Origin: a virus | DNA length: 43,611 nucleotides | Reading direction: 5' to 3' (one strand) | Virus record (IMG/VR): IMGVR_UViG_3300005518_000022 | Location: 1 to 43,611 of that record | Shown here: positions 15,259 to 23,168 of the stretch, one piece after another | Numbering within the stretch: position 1 is the first letter of the stretch | How the letters are laid out: the number at the start of each line of letters is the position of its first letter | Program-made: the position numbers and the translations under genes | Notes under the pieces: model-generated | Seen by the model: only the letters and a program-made list of their open reading frames with translations | What the model was told of the DNA's origin: nothing | Database searches by the model: none

Positions 15259-16440
15259 ATGGGCGTCTTTCGCGGATCGGCCGCCTTGCTCTGGGTAGAT
15301 AGCGACGATCAGACGACGGAACGCGTCCTCCTCCTCCGAGAGCCGTTGCGCGAACTCCGGCCCGCGCACCAGCAGAGTGTGTTCGTGGCGGAATCGCTTG
15401 ACCAGTCCCAGCGGCAAATCTTCACCGTGGGCGAAGGAGCCGATGAGTTAGTCGGGAAGGTCCGGTATGCCGACGATGCGCAGGGGCTCATGGACTTCAT
15501 CAAAGCCGGGAGCAAGCTCCGAACGGTGACCTATGTCCCCAATCTCGGGGATGCCGACCGACGGTATGCCTGCTATCTCATCGCCCCGTTGTCTCCCACG
15601 GCGTTGGGGATGGATGCCGATGCGGGGGTGGACTTCGGCTTGCTCGAAGTGGAAATCCGCCTGAGAAAGACTGACCGGACGCCCTTTGCGGATACGTGGA
15701 AGAAGGACTTGCTGTTTAGCTGGCGAGCCGGGGGACGGATGGAGGAAGCGACCTTCAGCCGCGCGGGCGTGGCGAGCTATGCCGCCTTAGCGGGTGGAGG
15801 AGGGTATGGGACGCTTTCCACGGGGGCCGCGGCGGCCGCACGCACGCATTGGATGAGCACGGCGTCGAGTAAGGGGCCGAGAACCTTTCCGACGCTGTTG
15901 CTGGAGGAGCAGCGGACGAACTTTGCCCTGCAATCCGAGAATCTGGGGAGCGCGACGTGGACAAAAATTGGCGGCCTGATAGCGACGACAGGCCAAGCCG
16001 ATCCGCGAGGGGGCACCGGCGCGGCCCTTATCAATGACAACACGACCGCCAATGGAGGCACGGCACGAGAGACCATCAATATCACCGCCCCGAGCACCAT
16101 ACGGGTATTGAGTGGTTTTATACGACGGGGGACGACCTCAACGACGGTGCTGACGCCGAATAGCAGGGGAGTGCTGCGCCTCTTGACGACGGCTGGCACC
16201 CAGCGAATTGGTATCGGCATCAAATGGTCGAGTGATAAACCCGTGCTGACCGTGGAGACGGGCGTGGCCATCGGCGTCCCCGAGAAGTGGCGCGGCGGGT
16301 GGTGGCGGATACAGCAACGTTCAACGGGTAATCTGACGACTGGCAATTATCTGCTAGACTGGATTCCTGCGGCAGGCACGACGGGGGCGGGATTCTCGGG
16401 GAAGGGCAATATGTACGTCTTTGCGGCGCAGGTCGAATAG
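15259..16440 (+). CDS. Distal tail protein with carbohydrate-binding-like C-terminus, ends at in-frame amber
   Basis: 393 residues starting directly after the tape measure stop. Residues 1-150 are a beta domain in the place of a distal tail protein. Residues from about 215 begin LLLEEQRTNFALQSENLGSA, a marker of the jelly-roll domains found on phage fibres. The protein ends NMYVFAAQVE at TAG 16438-16440, and the same frame goes on with MPLFPSSYIKTAAAAVQRVR. In related proteins these two halves form one motif (AQ-E...FPSSYIPT..AAVTRA), so the stop splits a conserved domain. Readthrough or a split subunit are both possible. Confidence 0.72.
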   Translation: MGVFRGSAALLWVDSDDQTTERVLLLREPLRELRPAHQQSVFVAESLDQSQRQIFTVGEGADELVGKVRYADDAQGLMDFIKAGSKLRTVTYVPNLGDADRRYACYLIAPLSPTALGMDADAGVDFGLLEVEIRLRKTDRTPFADTWKKDLLFSWRAGGRMEEATFSRAGVASYAALAGGGGYGTLSTGAAAAARTHWMSTASSKGPRTFPTLLLEEQRTNFALQSENLGSATWTKIGGLIATTGQADPRGGTGAALINDNTTANGGTARETINITAPSTIRVLSGFIRRGTTSTTVLTPNSRGVLRLLTTAGTQRIGIGIKWSSDKPVLTVETGVAIGVPEKWRGGWWRIQQRSTGNLTTGNYLLDWIPAAGTTGAGFSGKGNMYVFAAQVE

Positions 16441-16983
16441 ATGCCCCTCTTTCCCTCGTCCTACATCAAGACTGCGGCGGCCGCTGTCCAGCGGGTGCGC
16501 GACCAACTCTCGTTTCCGTTCACGGCTCGGCCACAGGCCATGACGGTCTATATCCGGTTCGTGGAACTCGGAAGTGTGCAGGCCAACTTGAGCCGTGTCA
16601 TCCATATTGGGAACACGGCTACGACCCTAGGACGGCTGTTCATTAGTTCCAATGGCTCCTTCTACCAAATCACCCACGGCAATGACACCTCATCGCAGAC
16701 CGCCACGCTCGCCGCCGCGCCGAGTTATGGAAGTCTAGTCGAACTGCGGGGGGTGCTAAATGCGAACGGCAGCGTTCTACTTGGGCAATCCGTTGCGGGC
16801 GCTGCCGAGACGACGACGGCGACCTCCGCTACGCTCAGTATGTCGTCCTATTGGGGAACCGCCACAATATGGTTCAATAGCGTGGGGGCTAGTGGCGTCG
16901 GATTCGTCGCGCTCCGCGACGTGAAGATCGTCGCCGGGGTGCATACGATGCAGGAAATGCGCGTCTGGGCGGGGACGGACTAA
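16441..16983 (+). CDS. Tail protein, downstream half after in-frame amber
   Basis: 180 residues in the same frame as the preceding gene, starting ATG directly after its TAG. It begins with the FPSSYIKT motif that normally continues the upstream domain, then forms a second jelly-roll-like beta domain (AMTVYIRFVELGS, YGSLVELRGVLNANGS, ATIWFNSVGASGVGFVALRDVKIV). No good ribosome site precedes the ATG, so expression depends on coupling or on amber readthrough. Confidence 0.68.
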   Translation: MPLFPSSYIKTAAAAVQRVRDQLSFPFTARPQAMTVYIRFVELGSVQANLSRVIHIGNTATTLGRLFISSNGSFYQITHGNDTSSQTATLAAAPSYGSLVELRGVLNANGSVLLGQSVAGAAETTTATSATLSMSSYWGTATIWFNSVGASGVGFVALRDVKIVAGVHTMQEMRVWAGTD

Positions 16984-19407
16984 ATGGCCTCCCGCAGATG
17001 GAAATTAGATGTGTATGCGAGAGGCGTGACCTCGACCACCGGGACGATTTCCTACACCCTCGGCTCCTCCTACTTCCGCGTGCCACCAGTCGTGGGAGGG
17101 CAAATCGTCCGGGCCGCCGAGTGTCAAGTCGAATCGAACCCCTGGCGCTGCTCCATCATAGACGTGGGCTCGACCTTCACCGCGAAGCTCGCGGACTCCT
17201 CGGGGCGACTCCATCTCTTGGGACGGCTGGCGAGACTCCGCGCCAGCTTGAACTCCACCGCGACCTCGAACTTCTCCAGCGTGACGGTCGGACGGATTAC
17301 GGATATAGCCTTAGCCCCGGATGTGGCCTCTTACGACTTGGACATCTCGGATGAGCGGTGGATCGAGCGGCAGACGACGATCTTCAGCAAGGTCACGTCC
17401 TTCAGCATCGTCCCCTATGGGAACGTGGCGAACTTCCAAGGGGTGCCTCCGGTCCAGCAGGTGCGCTGGCGCTGCATCCAAAAGACGGGGAATCTCGTCT
17501 GCCTCCGCTATGACGGCGCGCCCCCCATTCCGACGAACCCCAGCATCATCCAACTGATCGTGGACGACGTGAAGCTGGGAGCGATTCCGGGGAATACCTC
17601 GGTCGCGGCGGGGAACTTCCGCACGCTGCGGTTCAAGAACACGACGACCGCGACGGACTACGAGATCGCCGCCTTCGGGGAAGTCGGGCTGCCCTTGGCC
17701 CGCCGGCCGAACTATCCCACGGCGTCACTCTTGGGCTGGTGGACGGACCCGGCCTTGGGGACGGATGGCACCCGCGACACCCCCCAAGAAAAGCTCTACG
17801 TCTGGCTCGTCTGGACGGCCTCAACCCCAAGTCTCGATACGGATGTGATCGGGTATCTCTACGCCCCGACCCATGAGCCAACTGAGAACCTGCCGCAACT
17901 GATCGGGGGCTCGACGGGGCTCCATCCCTTTACGCTGGTCAAGCAAATCTATCAAGGCACCCATAGCGCCACGACGAGCTTGACCGTGCGGTTCTCGACG
18001 GCAGCGTTTGACCGGCTGGAGGATGACCCCTCGATGGGACGGGTATGGTATCGCGCGACCGCCGCGGAAGGGATGGCGGACTTCCTGGATAGTCGGGTCT
18101 ACGGCCCCTACAACGTCGCTCCGGTCGTGGATTCTTCGGGGAAGGTCGCTCCGCAGCGGATGTGGCTCCCGACCTCCACGCAACTGAACGTCGCGGGACT
18201 CGCGGCCATCACCTCGACCAACATCATCGGGGCGCATCCAACCTGGGAACACCCCTCCGGCGAGATCGTCAACGCCATCCGGTACAGCTATCCGCAGTAC
18301 GTCAATACGTTCCGGTGGTTCCCTGGGGACAGTCTGAGCTTCCTGCCCCGACCCACCACGCTGACCGTCCTGAACACCTGGGATACCTTGACCTACTTCG
18401 GGCGGCGGGAGCTGACCTTCCGGGCGTTGAACGTCCCCGGCCTGAACGTCCAATTCTCCACCGGCGGCTATCCCGTCTGGGGCCAAGCGATCTTCGGACG
18501 GCTGGCGCAGGGGATTTTCCACCGCTACGGGGATGGGCCAGTCTATAGCGAACTGCAATGCACGTCCTCCGTGGACGCCACGACGAACGGCGCCTTGTTA
18601 CCGGGGGCGTTTGTCAAAGTCCGCTTGGCGACGTTCCCCAATGCGGGCGTCGCGGCGAGAGGTTCCACCCGCGTTATGCAGATCGTGCGGCGGGATGTGA
18701 CGCCGTTAGGCCGGGGCTTCCGACTGTTGGATGTAGGCTCGAACCTGAACCCCCTCTCCGCCCCGACCTTGACCTTGGCCCTCTCCAGCCAATCAAGCCG
18801 CCACACATTGAAAGGCACGGTCGCGAGCTTGACGGCGGGGAGTCGCTACGAAGCGCAACTCGCCGCCTCGTCTTCCACGGGCGCGGCGTCCCCACCGGCG
18901 TCCAGTAGCCCCCGGTGGTTCACGGCCGCCGTCGGCAGCTCCACGGGCTTGGTCTGGCGCTCCGGGCCCCACGCCTCCAAGCGCAAATACTTTGGGCGCG
19001 TCCGGGCGTCCAAGTCCAACCGCATCGGCTCGGCCTGGAGTACGGCGAATGTGTCGGCGGTGACCGCGAGCATCGGAGCGCCATCCGCCTTGACGGCGGG
19101 GACTCTGACCGCAGGAACAGCCATCTTGAAGTGGACGAACGGTTCTTCGATGTACGGCACGGAAGTCCTGGTGGATGCGACCTCGACCGCCACGTTGACC
19201 TCGACCAATTATGTGGGCTGGACGCCGCCCCAGACGACCCGGTTTTCCCTGATCGGCTTGAACAGCAACGACGGGCACAAAGCCGCCGTGTGGCACAAGG
19301 ACGATTGGGGCGGGCGAAGTGCCCAAGCCACCGTGACCTTTACCACGACGACCAGCTTTACCGCCGCGCCGAGCCTCAAGGGCTTAGTGATCGTGAGTGC
19401 GAAATAA
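16984..19407 (+). CDS. Tail tip / central hub protein with C-terminal FN3-like domains
   Basis: 807 residues starting directly after the previous stop. It is the largest protein of the genome and sits where siphoviruses encode the hub or baseplate protein. The first 550 residues are beta-rich and contain an early Cys pair (RAAECQVESNPWRC). The last 200 residues form repeated fibronectin-III-like units (PLSAPTLTLALSS, SRYEAQLAASSSTG, KYFGRVRASKSNRIGSAWS). Such ends often contact the cell surface. No protease or lysin motif was seen. Confidence 0.72.
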   Translation: MASRRWKLDVYARGVTSTTGTISYTLGSSYFRVPPVVGGQIVRAAECQVESNPWRCSIIDVGSTFTAKLADSSGRLHLLGRLARLRASLNSTATSNFSSVTVGRITDIALAPDVASYDLDISDERWIERQTTIFSKVTSFSIVPYGNVANFQGVPPVQQVRWRCIQKTGNLVCLRYDGAPPIPTNPSIIQLIVDDVKLGAIPGNTSVAAGNFRTLRFKNTTTATDYEIAAFGEVGLPLARRPNYPTASLLGWWTDPALGTDGTRDTPQEKLYVWLVWTASTPSLDTDVIGYLYAPTHEPTENLPQLIGGSTGLHPFTLVKQIYQGTHSATTSLTVRFSTAAFDRLEDDPSMGRVWYRATAAEGMADFLDSRVYGPYNVAPVVDSSGKVAPQRMWLPTSTQLNVAGLAAITSTNIIGAHPTWEHPSGEIVNAIRYSYPQYVNTFRWFPGDSLSFLPRPTTLTVLNTWDTLTYFGRRELTFRALNVPGLNVQFSTGGYPVWGQAIFGRLAQGIFHRYGDGPVYSELQCTSSVDATTNGALLPGAFVKVRLATFPNAGVAARGSTRVMQIVRRDVTPLGRGFRLLDVGSNLNPLSAPTLTLALSSQSSRHTLKGTVASLTAGSRYEAQLAASSSTGAASPPASSSPRWFTAAVGSSTGLVWRSGPHASKRKYFGRVRASKSNRIGSAWSTANVSAVTASIGAPSALTAGTLTAGTAILKWTNGSSMYGTEVLVDATSTATLTSTNYVGWTPPQTTRFSLIGLNSNDGHKAAVWHKDDWGGRSAQATVTFTTTTSFTAAPSLKGLVIVSAK

Positions 19408-20279
19408 TGGGCCTGCCGAGCACGATGTTCATTGCGACGATCGGGCGGCCTCAAGTCGCGGGGCTGACCTTTGAGGCGTACCCGAGTACCGTCCGGGGCT
19501 TGCCGGTGGAGTTCCAGACGGCCACCGCCAACTCGACCGCTTCGAGTCTCTGGGCGTCGGTCATTCTGCCACCAACGAGCGCCGGGCCAGTGCGCTTCCA
19601 TGCCGCCTTCCCCAATTCGACTAAGACGTATTACTGTCGGGCGCGGCATCCAGCGGGGCCGGGCTATAGCGCGGGGCCCTTTACAGCAGTCGTCTTAGCC
19701 AAACCCGAGATGAAGGCCGAAGTGCAGCGGCGGATTGCGCCCGTGGTCACCTACAAGGGGAACATTGAAATACCGGCGGGAAGCGACCTCTGGATCTCTA
19801 GCGGCAAGACGGCCAAGGTGGGCACGGAAGTCACAACGGCGAAGGTGACAAAGATCCTTAATGTCGCGCCGTCGCAATTCACGCCCCGGACCACCGGCAG
19901 TTATTCGAAGGTGGAAACGCTGTTTCGGTCATTGACCACAGGCGTCAACTTTAGTTTTCATGCTCCCCTTCTGTTTCCGCCTGGAGTCGCGCTGACGGCT
20001 GTGATTTTCCGGGGCTTCTATGCGAGTACCGCCGACCTCCTTAAGTGCGACATCGTTCGCGTGCGCAAAAGCAATTCATCGGCTATCAATCTTGCGAGTA
20101 TGACGATCGCCACGACCGGTACAGTTGCACGCACAACGAGCATGAGCCATACGGTCACGACGGAGTTCAATTACAGCATTTTTGTCCAGATGAAGCAGAC
20201 GACAAAGAGCATCGCCAATACCGACGCGCGGGGGGCCGATATTACCTACACCATGCCATCCTATGTGCGGGGCTACTAG
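19407..20279 (+). CDS. Tail fibre-like protein
   Basis: 290 residues, ATG overlapping the previous stop by one base. An N-terminal FN3-like segment (TANSTASSLWASVILPPTSA, KTYYCRARHPAGPGYSAG) resembles the hub's C-terminus. It is followed by a short linker (KPEMKAEVQRRIAPVV) and a beta-rich C-terminal domain. As the last gene of the tail operon it is a candidate receptor-binding protein. Its stop codon overlaps the stop of the convergent minus-strand gene. Confidence 0.65.
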   Translation: MGLPSTMFIATIGRPQVAGLTFEAYPSTVRGLPVEFQTATANSTASSLWASVILPPTSAGPVRFHAAFPNSTKTYYCRARHPAGPGYSAGPFTAVVLAKPEMKAEVQRRIAPVVTYKGNIEIPAGSDLWISSGKTAKVGTEVTTAKVTKILNVAPSQFTPRTTGSYSKVETLFRSLTTGVNFSFHAPLLFPPGVALTAVIFRGFYASTADLLKCDIVRVRKSNSSAINLASMTIATTGTVARTTSMSHTVTTEFNYSIFVQMKQTTKSIANTDARGADITYTMPSYVRGY

Positions 20280-20653
20280 AACTTGAGCGTGAACTGCAAG
20301 CCTTGGGCGAGATTGCCTTCAATGGCGCTTAGGCGAAGAACGAATCCTCCGCCGAGCCAGATTTTCCGCAGCTTGGAGGGGAGGCAGCGAGCAATCACGA
20401 CATTCGCAAGTAGGCTCGCCCCGAAGTATTTGTTGAGGGCGCTGCGAGACGGCTGCTCACCGACAAAGGCGCGGGTGATCGGATTGGCTTCGCGCCCCGG
20501 TCCTTGGATGCCGTTCATGGTCGTTGACCAGTCACCGAAGATGGCCAAGGATGAGCCGACCAAGAGCACCTTGTCTGCTGTGTCGAAGCTTTGGGCGTGG
20601 GCTCTCGGGATCATGGTGAGGGCCAGGAGGCCCACCAGCCAGAGTCGTTTCAT
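20276..20653 (-). CDS. Minus-strand exported small protein (moron-like)
   Basis: 125 residues, the only convincing gene on the minus strand. ATG 20653 is chosen because it opens a clean signal peptide (MKRLWLVGLLALTMIPRAHA, cleavage after AHA); an upstream TTG at 20695 is less likely. The mature part has AIFGDWSTTMNGIQG then REANPITRAF, a D-x-ST...ExNP pattern seen in small membrane proteins of the DUF5658 kind, and a second hydrophobic stretch. Own strand, own promoter-like motif and envelope targeting fit a lysogenic-conversion or superinfection-type accessory gene. The role is not proven. Confidence 0.75.
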   Translation of the reverse strand: MKRLWLVGLLALTMIPRAHAQSFDTADKVLLVGSSLAIFGDWSTTMNGIQGPGREANPITRAFVGEQPSRSALNKYFGASLLANVVIARCLPSKLRKIWLGGGFVLRLSAIEGNLAQGLQFTLKF

Positions 20654-20660
20654 AGCGTAG

Positions 20661-20689
20661 AAGATGGAAAAGTTGCATCTTTCACGCAA
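20661..20689 (-). promoter_or_regulatory. Putative promoter copy D for the minus-strand gene
   Basis: Read on the minus strand, CTTGCGT then GAAAG and ATGCA recalls the motif at 6441, 31292 and 38565. TTGCGT occupies 20689-20684. With 17-base spacing the -10 would be CATCTT at 20666-20661, a weak match. The start ATG at 20653 is exactly 36 bases from the first T, so transcription would begin at or next to the start codon. No ribosome site is visible before that ATG. Confidence 0.45.
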
Positions 20690-20717
20690 GCCCAAACGGA
20701 ACCCAAAGGGGGGCTAA

Positions 20718-21044
20718 GTGACTATACTCGATCCAGATACGAACTGGCGCTCCACGGATAAGATCGAGCATTTCATGGGGGGATTCGTCCTCGGCTTGGC
20801 AAGCCTCTTGGCCGGGGCATCCCCGCTCGGCTCCCTCGCGGTCGTTCTCTTTGTCGGCGGAGCCTTCGAGTTGGGCCAAGTAGACACCGCCCGCAACCCG
20901 AACGTCTGCTACCGCGAGGGTACGACCTTTGGGCCCCTCTTGGGCCGCCCGGGGTTCGGCTTCGGCGTCTTGGACTTGGGCGCTGATCTGGCGGGCGGCC
21001 TCCTCGCGGTGGTGGTGGCCCTGCTCTACCGAGTGCTCGCATGA
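20718..21044 (+). CDS. VanZ-like membrane protein
   Basis: 108 residues from GTG 20718, preceded by AGGGGGG. It contains STDKIEHFMGGFVLGLASLL, then a hydrophobic stretch, FELGQVDTARN, and GVLDLGADLAGGLLAVVVALL: the D-K-x-x-H-F...E...D...D layout of VanZ-like integral membrane proteins with three to four helices. First gene of the membrane/lysis block. It might serve as an envelope-modifying or holin-related protein. Confidence 0.65.
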   Translation: MTILDPDTNWRSTDKIEHFMGGFVLGLASLLAGASPLGSLAVVLFVGGAFELGQVDTARNPNVCYREGTTFGPLLGRPGFGFGVLDLGADLAGGLLAVVVALLYRVLA

Positions 21045-21253
21045 ACACCCTCCGTCTGCTGAACGCCCTCGTCCAACTCGCCCTCTTAGGGGGGCTCATA
21101 TGGGGTCTCCTCAAGATGGGCGGGGCGGTGGAATCCCTGCGCCAGGCCACCGCCGAGCTGGTGCAGGGCTTGAAGCATGTCACCGATGTGCTGGCGAACC
21201 TGACCGCCCGGATTCTCATTCTGGAAGGCACCCCGCGAAAGAGCCGCCCATGA
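21041..21253 (+). CDS. Small membrane protein with coiled coil
   Basis: 70 residues overlapping the previous stop. One N-terminal transmembrane helix (LLNALVQLALLGGLIWGLL) is followed by an amphipathic helix (GGAVESLRQATAELVQGLKH) and a basic tail. It has the size and shape of small phage holin-like or antiholin-like proteins, but no family signature. Confidence 0.6.
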   Translation: MNTLRLLNALVQLALLGGLIWGLLKMGGAVESLRQATAELVQGLKHVTDVLANLTARILILEGTPRKSRP

Positions 21254-21483
21254 TCCTGCTCATCAGTTTGATCGCCGCCGCCGCCATTCTCTTGCAAGGG
21301 GCCGTGATCTGGGCCTTCTTGAAGTTCGTCAAGAGCTTCGGGGCCTATACCAAAGTCCAGCAGGAATTAACGTCGGCCATCTTGACCACCCATGAATCGA
21401 ACCTGCTCCTCCATCGCACGCATGTACAGATGTTTGAGGAGCTGCGGCAGTCTCATCCGATGAAGAAAGCGGAGGTCGCGTAA
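21250..21483 (+). CDS. Small membrane protein
   Basis: 77 residues with ATGA overlap to the previous gene. An N-terminal hydrophobic helix (ILLISLIAAAAILLQGAVIW) continues into a soluble helical segment with several His and Leu (LTTHESNLLLHRTHVQMFEE). Possible holin partner or accessory. No recognised family. Confidence 0.6.
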   Translation: MILLISLIAAAAILLQGAVIWAFLKFVKSFGAYTKVQQELTSAILTTHESNLLLHRTHVQMFEELRQSHPMKKAEVA

Positions 21484-21484
21484 T

Positions 21485-21679
21485 ATGCCGAGGTACTGGT
21501 GGTTCCAGGGACAGACGGTCATCGACTTGACCGCGCAACTCAATGCGGCGGGGCCGGACGCAGTGCTGGAAGTCCACCCCGACGGCGACGGCATCCTGCT
21601 GCATGTCATCGCCCCGGGGGAGGCCGCGGCGTTGAAGCCGCTCAACGAGTCCCATCCCTGCCCCCCTGTCTGCCGATAG
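21485..21679 (+). CDS. Small hypothetical protein
   Basis: 64 residues starting just after the previous TAA. It has WWFQGQTVIDL, a short strand-rich body and a Pro/Cys tail (HPCPPVCR). Not membrane-spanning, unlike its neighbours. Ends with TAG immediately before the next ATG. Function unknown. Confidence 0.55.
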   Translation: MPRYWWFQGQTVIDLTAQLNAAGPDAVLEVHPDGDGILLHVIAPGEAAALKPLNESHPCPPVCR

Positions 21680-22228
21680 ATGCATCAGATTTTGCCGGAG
21701 GTCGCGCACCAGGTCGGTCTCTTGCCGGTGCTCTGGCTCGCACTCCTCGCCGCTCGCGGAGAACGTCGAGGGGCCGAATGGTGGTGGGTCGCCGGCGCGT
21801 TCGGGGTCTCCTGGCTGGCTGATACGGTCACCCATGTCATCGGCCATCCGTGGCTCGTCACCGCCATCTATCCCGTGACGCAAGCGGCGATGATTGGAGC
21901 CGTCTTTCAGCCCCGGGAGGAGGTGGCCTTTGTGACGATGGTCTTGCTCGGGGTGGCGTTGGTGTCGCTCTCCATCGAAGGCACCACGGCGCCACAACTC
22001 ATGCTCCACGTCGCCGCGGGGATCGCCATTGTCGGGATGACTTGGCACACGACCAGCCCTATGAAACCCGCGCTCCATGTTGCCTTTGGGGTCAATCTCC
22101 TCCCGTGGGTGCTCTTTGCCCTCTGGCCAATGTGGGGGACGTGGAGTCTCTATCAAGCCGTGCGCGTGGTCAGTCTCGTCCTGTTCTGCGGCGCGGCCCT
22201 CCGCCCCCGAGTCTATGCCGGACATTAA
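21680..22228 (+). CDS. Polytopic membrane protein
   Basis: 182 residues with about six hydrophobic helices (VGLLPVLWLALLAARG, VAGAFGVSWLADTVTHVIGH, VTMVLLGVALVSLS, MLHVAAGIAIVGM, HVAFGVNLLPWVLFAL, VVSLVLFCGAALR). Conserved-looking polar residues (D, T, H in SWLADTVTHVIGH) lie in the second helix. Unusual in size for a phage lysis block. A transporter, enzyme or envelope modifier are all possible. No family assigned. Confidence 0.6.
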   Translation: MHQILPEVAHQVGLLPVLWLALLAARGERRGAEWWWVAGAFGVSWLADTVTHVIGHPWLVTAIYPVTQAAMIGAVFQPREEVAFVTMVLLGVALVSLSIEGTTAPQLMLHVAAGIAIVGMTWHTTSPMKPALHVAFGVNLLPWVLFALWPMWGTWSLYQAVRVVSLVLFCGAALRPRVYAGH

Positions 22229-22478
22229 CTGGAGCGTCCTCAATACCGCCCTCTTGGTCGCGGCGATTGGGTATCTCTACAAGCAATCCCGCATGGTAGA
22301 CCAACTCCGCCAAGCCCTCTTAGGGATTGAAGGCCAGGGGGGGATTATCAGCGAGGTCAAGATGCTGCGGGAGCGGAGTCACGACCTAGCGAATCGCATG
22401 GCGGCACTGTCCGGGGAGTTGCACGAGTTGACGCAGGTCATCGAGGAACGGAGGAAACGGCGTGACACTCCGAGCTAG
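22215..22478 (+). CDS. Membrane-anchored coiled-coil protein
   Basis: 87 residues from ATG 22215, overlapping the previous gene by 14 bases. A single N-terminal helix (VLNTALLVAAIGYLY) is followed by a long charged coiled coil (VDQLRQALLGIEGQ, LANRMAALSGELHELTQV). The layout matches small phage holin-associated or spanin-like proteins. It overlaps the holin gene. Confidence 0.6.
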   Translation: MPDINWSVLNTALLVAAIGYLYKQSRMVDQLRQALLGIEGQGGIISEVKMLRERSHDLANRMAALSGELHELTQVIEERRKRRDTPS

Positions 22479-22749
22479 CCTCGCCACACTCCCGGCGATT
22501 CAGACGCGGCGCGAGCGGGTGCCTCCGGGTAAGCGCAAGCGCCAAGCCCTCCATACGGTGATCGGGGGTCTGGTGTTCGTGGGTGCGTTCTTCCTGCCCA
22601 AGTTTCTGGGCTTCCCGTGGCAAGCGGCCATTGCCGTCGCCGCCTTCGGAGGCTTCATTGCCAGCAAAGACTTGATGGTGACCTACCTCAAGGCCATCCC
22701 AGAAGCGATTGGCGCCATTGCTGGGGCGTTCACCAAGAAGGATGCATGA
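22462..22749 (+). CDS. Putative holin
   Basis: 95 residues from GTG 22462. Basic N-terminus (RRERVPPGKRKRQ), two hydrophobic helices (HTVIGGLVFVGAFFLP and FPWQAAIAVAAFGGFIAS), a third weakly hydrophobic segment (AIPEAIGAIAGAFT) and a basic end. Small, two to three helices and positioned immediately before the endolysin with ATGA overlap: the usual holin setting. Confidence 0.7.
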   Translation: MTLRASLATLPAIQTRRERVPPGKRKRQALHTVIGGLVFVGAFFLPKFLGFPWQAAIAVAAFGGFIASKDLMVTYLKAIPEAIGAIAGAFTKKDA

Positions 22750-23168
22750 GTTTCGACCAAGCGGTGCGGTTCGTCTTGGAGCGCGAAGGAGGGTACAGCG
22801 CCGATGCGGTTGACCCGGGCGGAGAGACCAACTTCGGCATCTCGAAACGGGCCTATCCCGATCTCGACATTCGCCACCTCACGCAAGAGGGAGCGGTTGC
22901 GATCTATAAGCGCGATTACTTTCTCGCGGCGGGGTGTGACCTATTGACTCCCGGCATGGCGCTCGTCGTGTTCGACTCCGCCGTGAACTGCGGGGTCTCC
23001 CGGGCGAAGGAGTGGCTGAGTCAGTACCCCGACCCCGACGATTACCTCTGGCGGCGGATCGCCTATTATCGGAGCCTCGTCCAGAACAAGCCCCCGATGC
23101 TCAAGTTCTTCACCGGGTGGATTCGAAGGCTCGAATTGCTGCGGGACGCAATGGGAGGGATGACATGA
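22746..23168 (+). CDS. Endolysin, GH108-type N-acetylmuramidase
   Basis: 140 residues. FVLEREGGYSADAVDPGGETNFGIS near the N-terminus is the signature of glycosyl hydrolase 108 lysozymes, with Glu14 of the EGGY motif as the expected catalytic acid; the C-terminal part (DSAVNCGVSRAKEWL, RRIAYYRSL, FFTGWIRR) matches the family's peptidoglycan-binding half. It cleaves the glycan backbone of the cell wall at lysis. No signal sequence, so it needs the holin. Confidence 0.9.
   Translation: MSFDQAVRFVLEREGGYSADAVDPGGETNFGISKRAYPDLDIRHLTQEGAVAIYKRDYFLAAGCDLLTPGMALVVFDSAVNCGVSRAKEWLSQYPDPDDYLWRRIAYYRSLVQNKPPMLKFFTGWIRRLELLRDAMGGMT

Noticed and set aside
16438-16440. Genome-wide reassignment of TAG
   Set aside because: Several genes end cleanly with TAG at natural boundaries (6436, 14071, 20279, 21679, 24139), so only local readthrough is considered.
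20283-20660. Plus-strand open frame opposite the exported protein
   Set aside because: The minus strand carries a signal peptide and a normal protein; the plus frame is Arg/Pro-rich with no domain.
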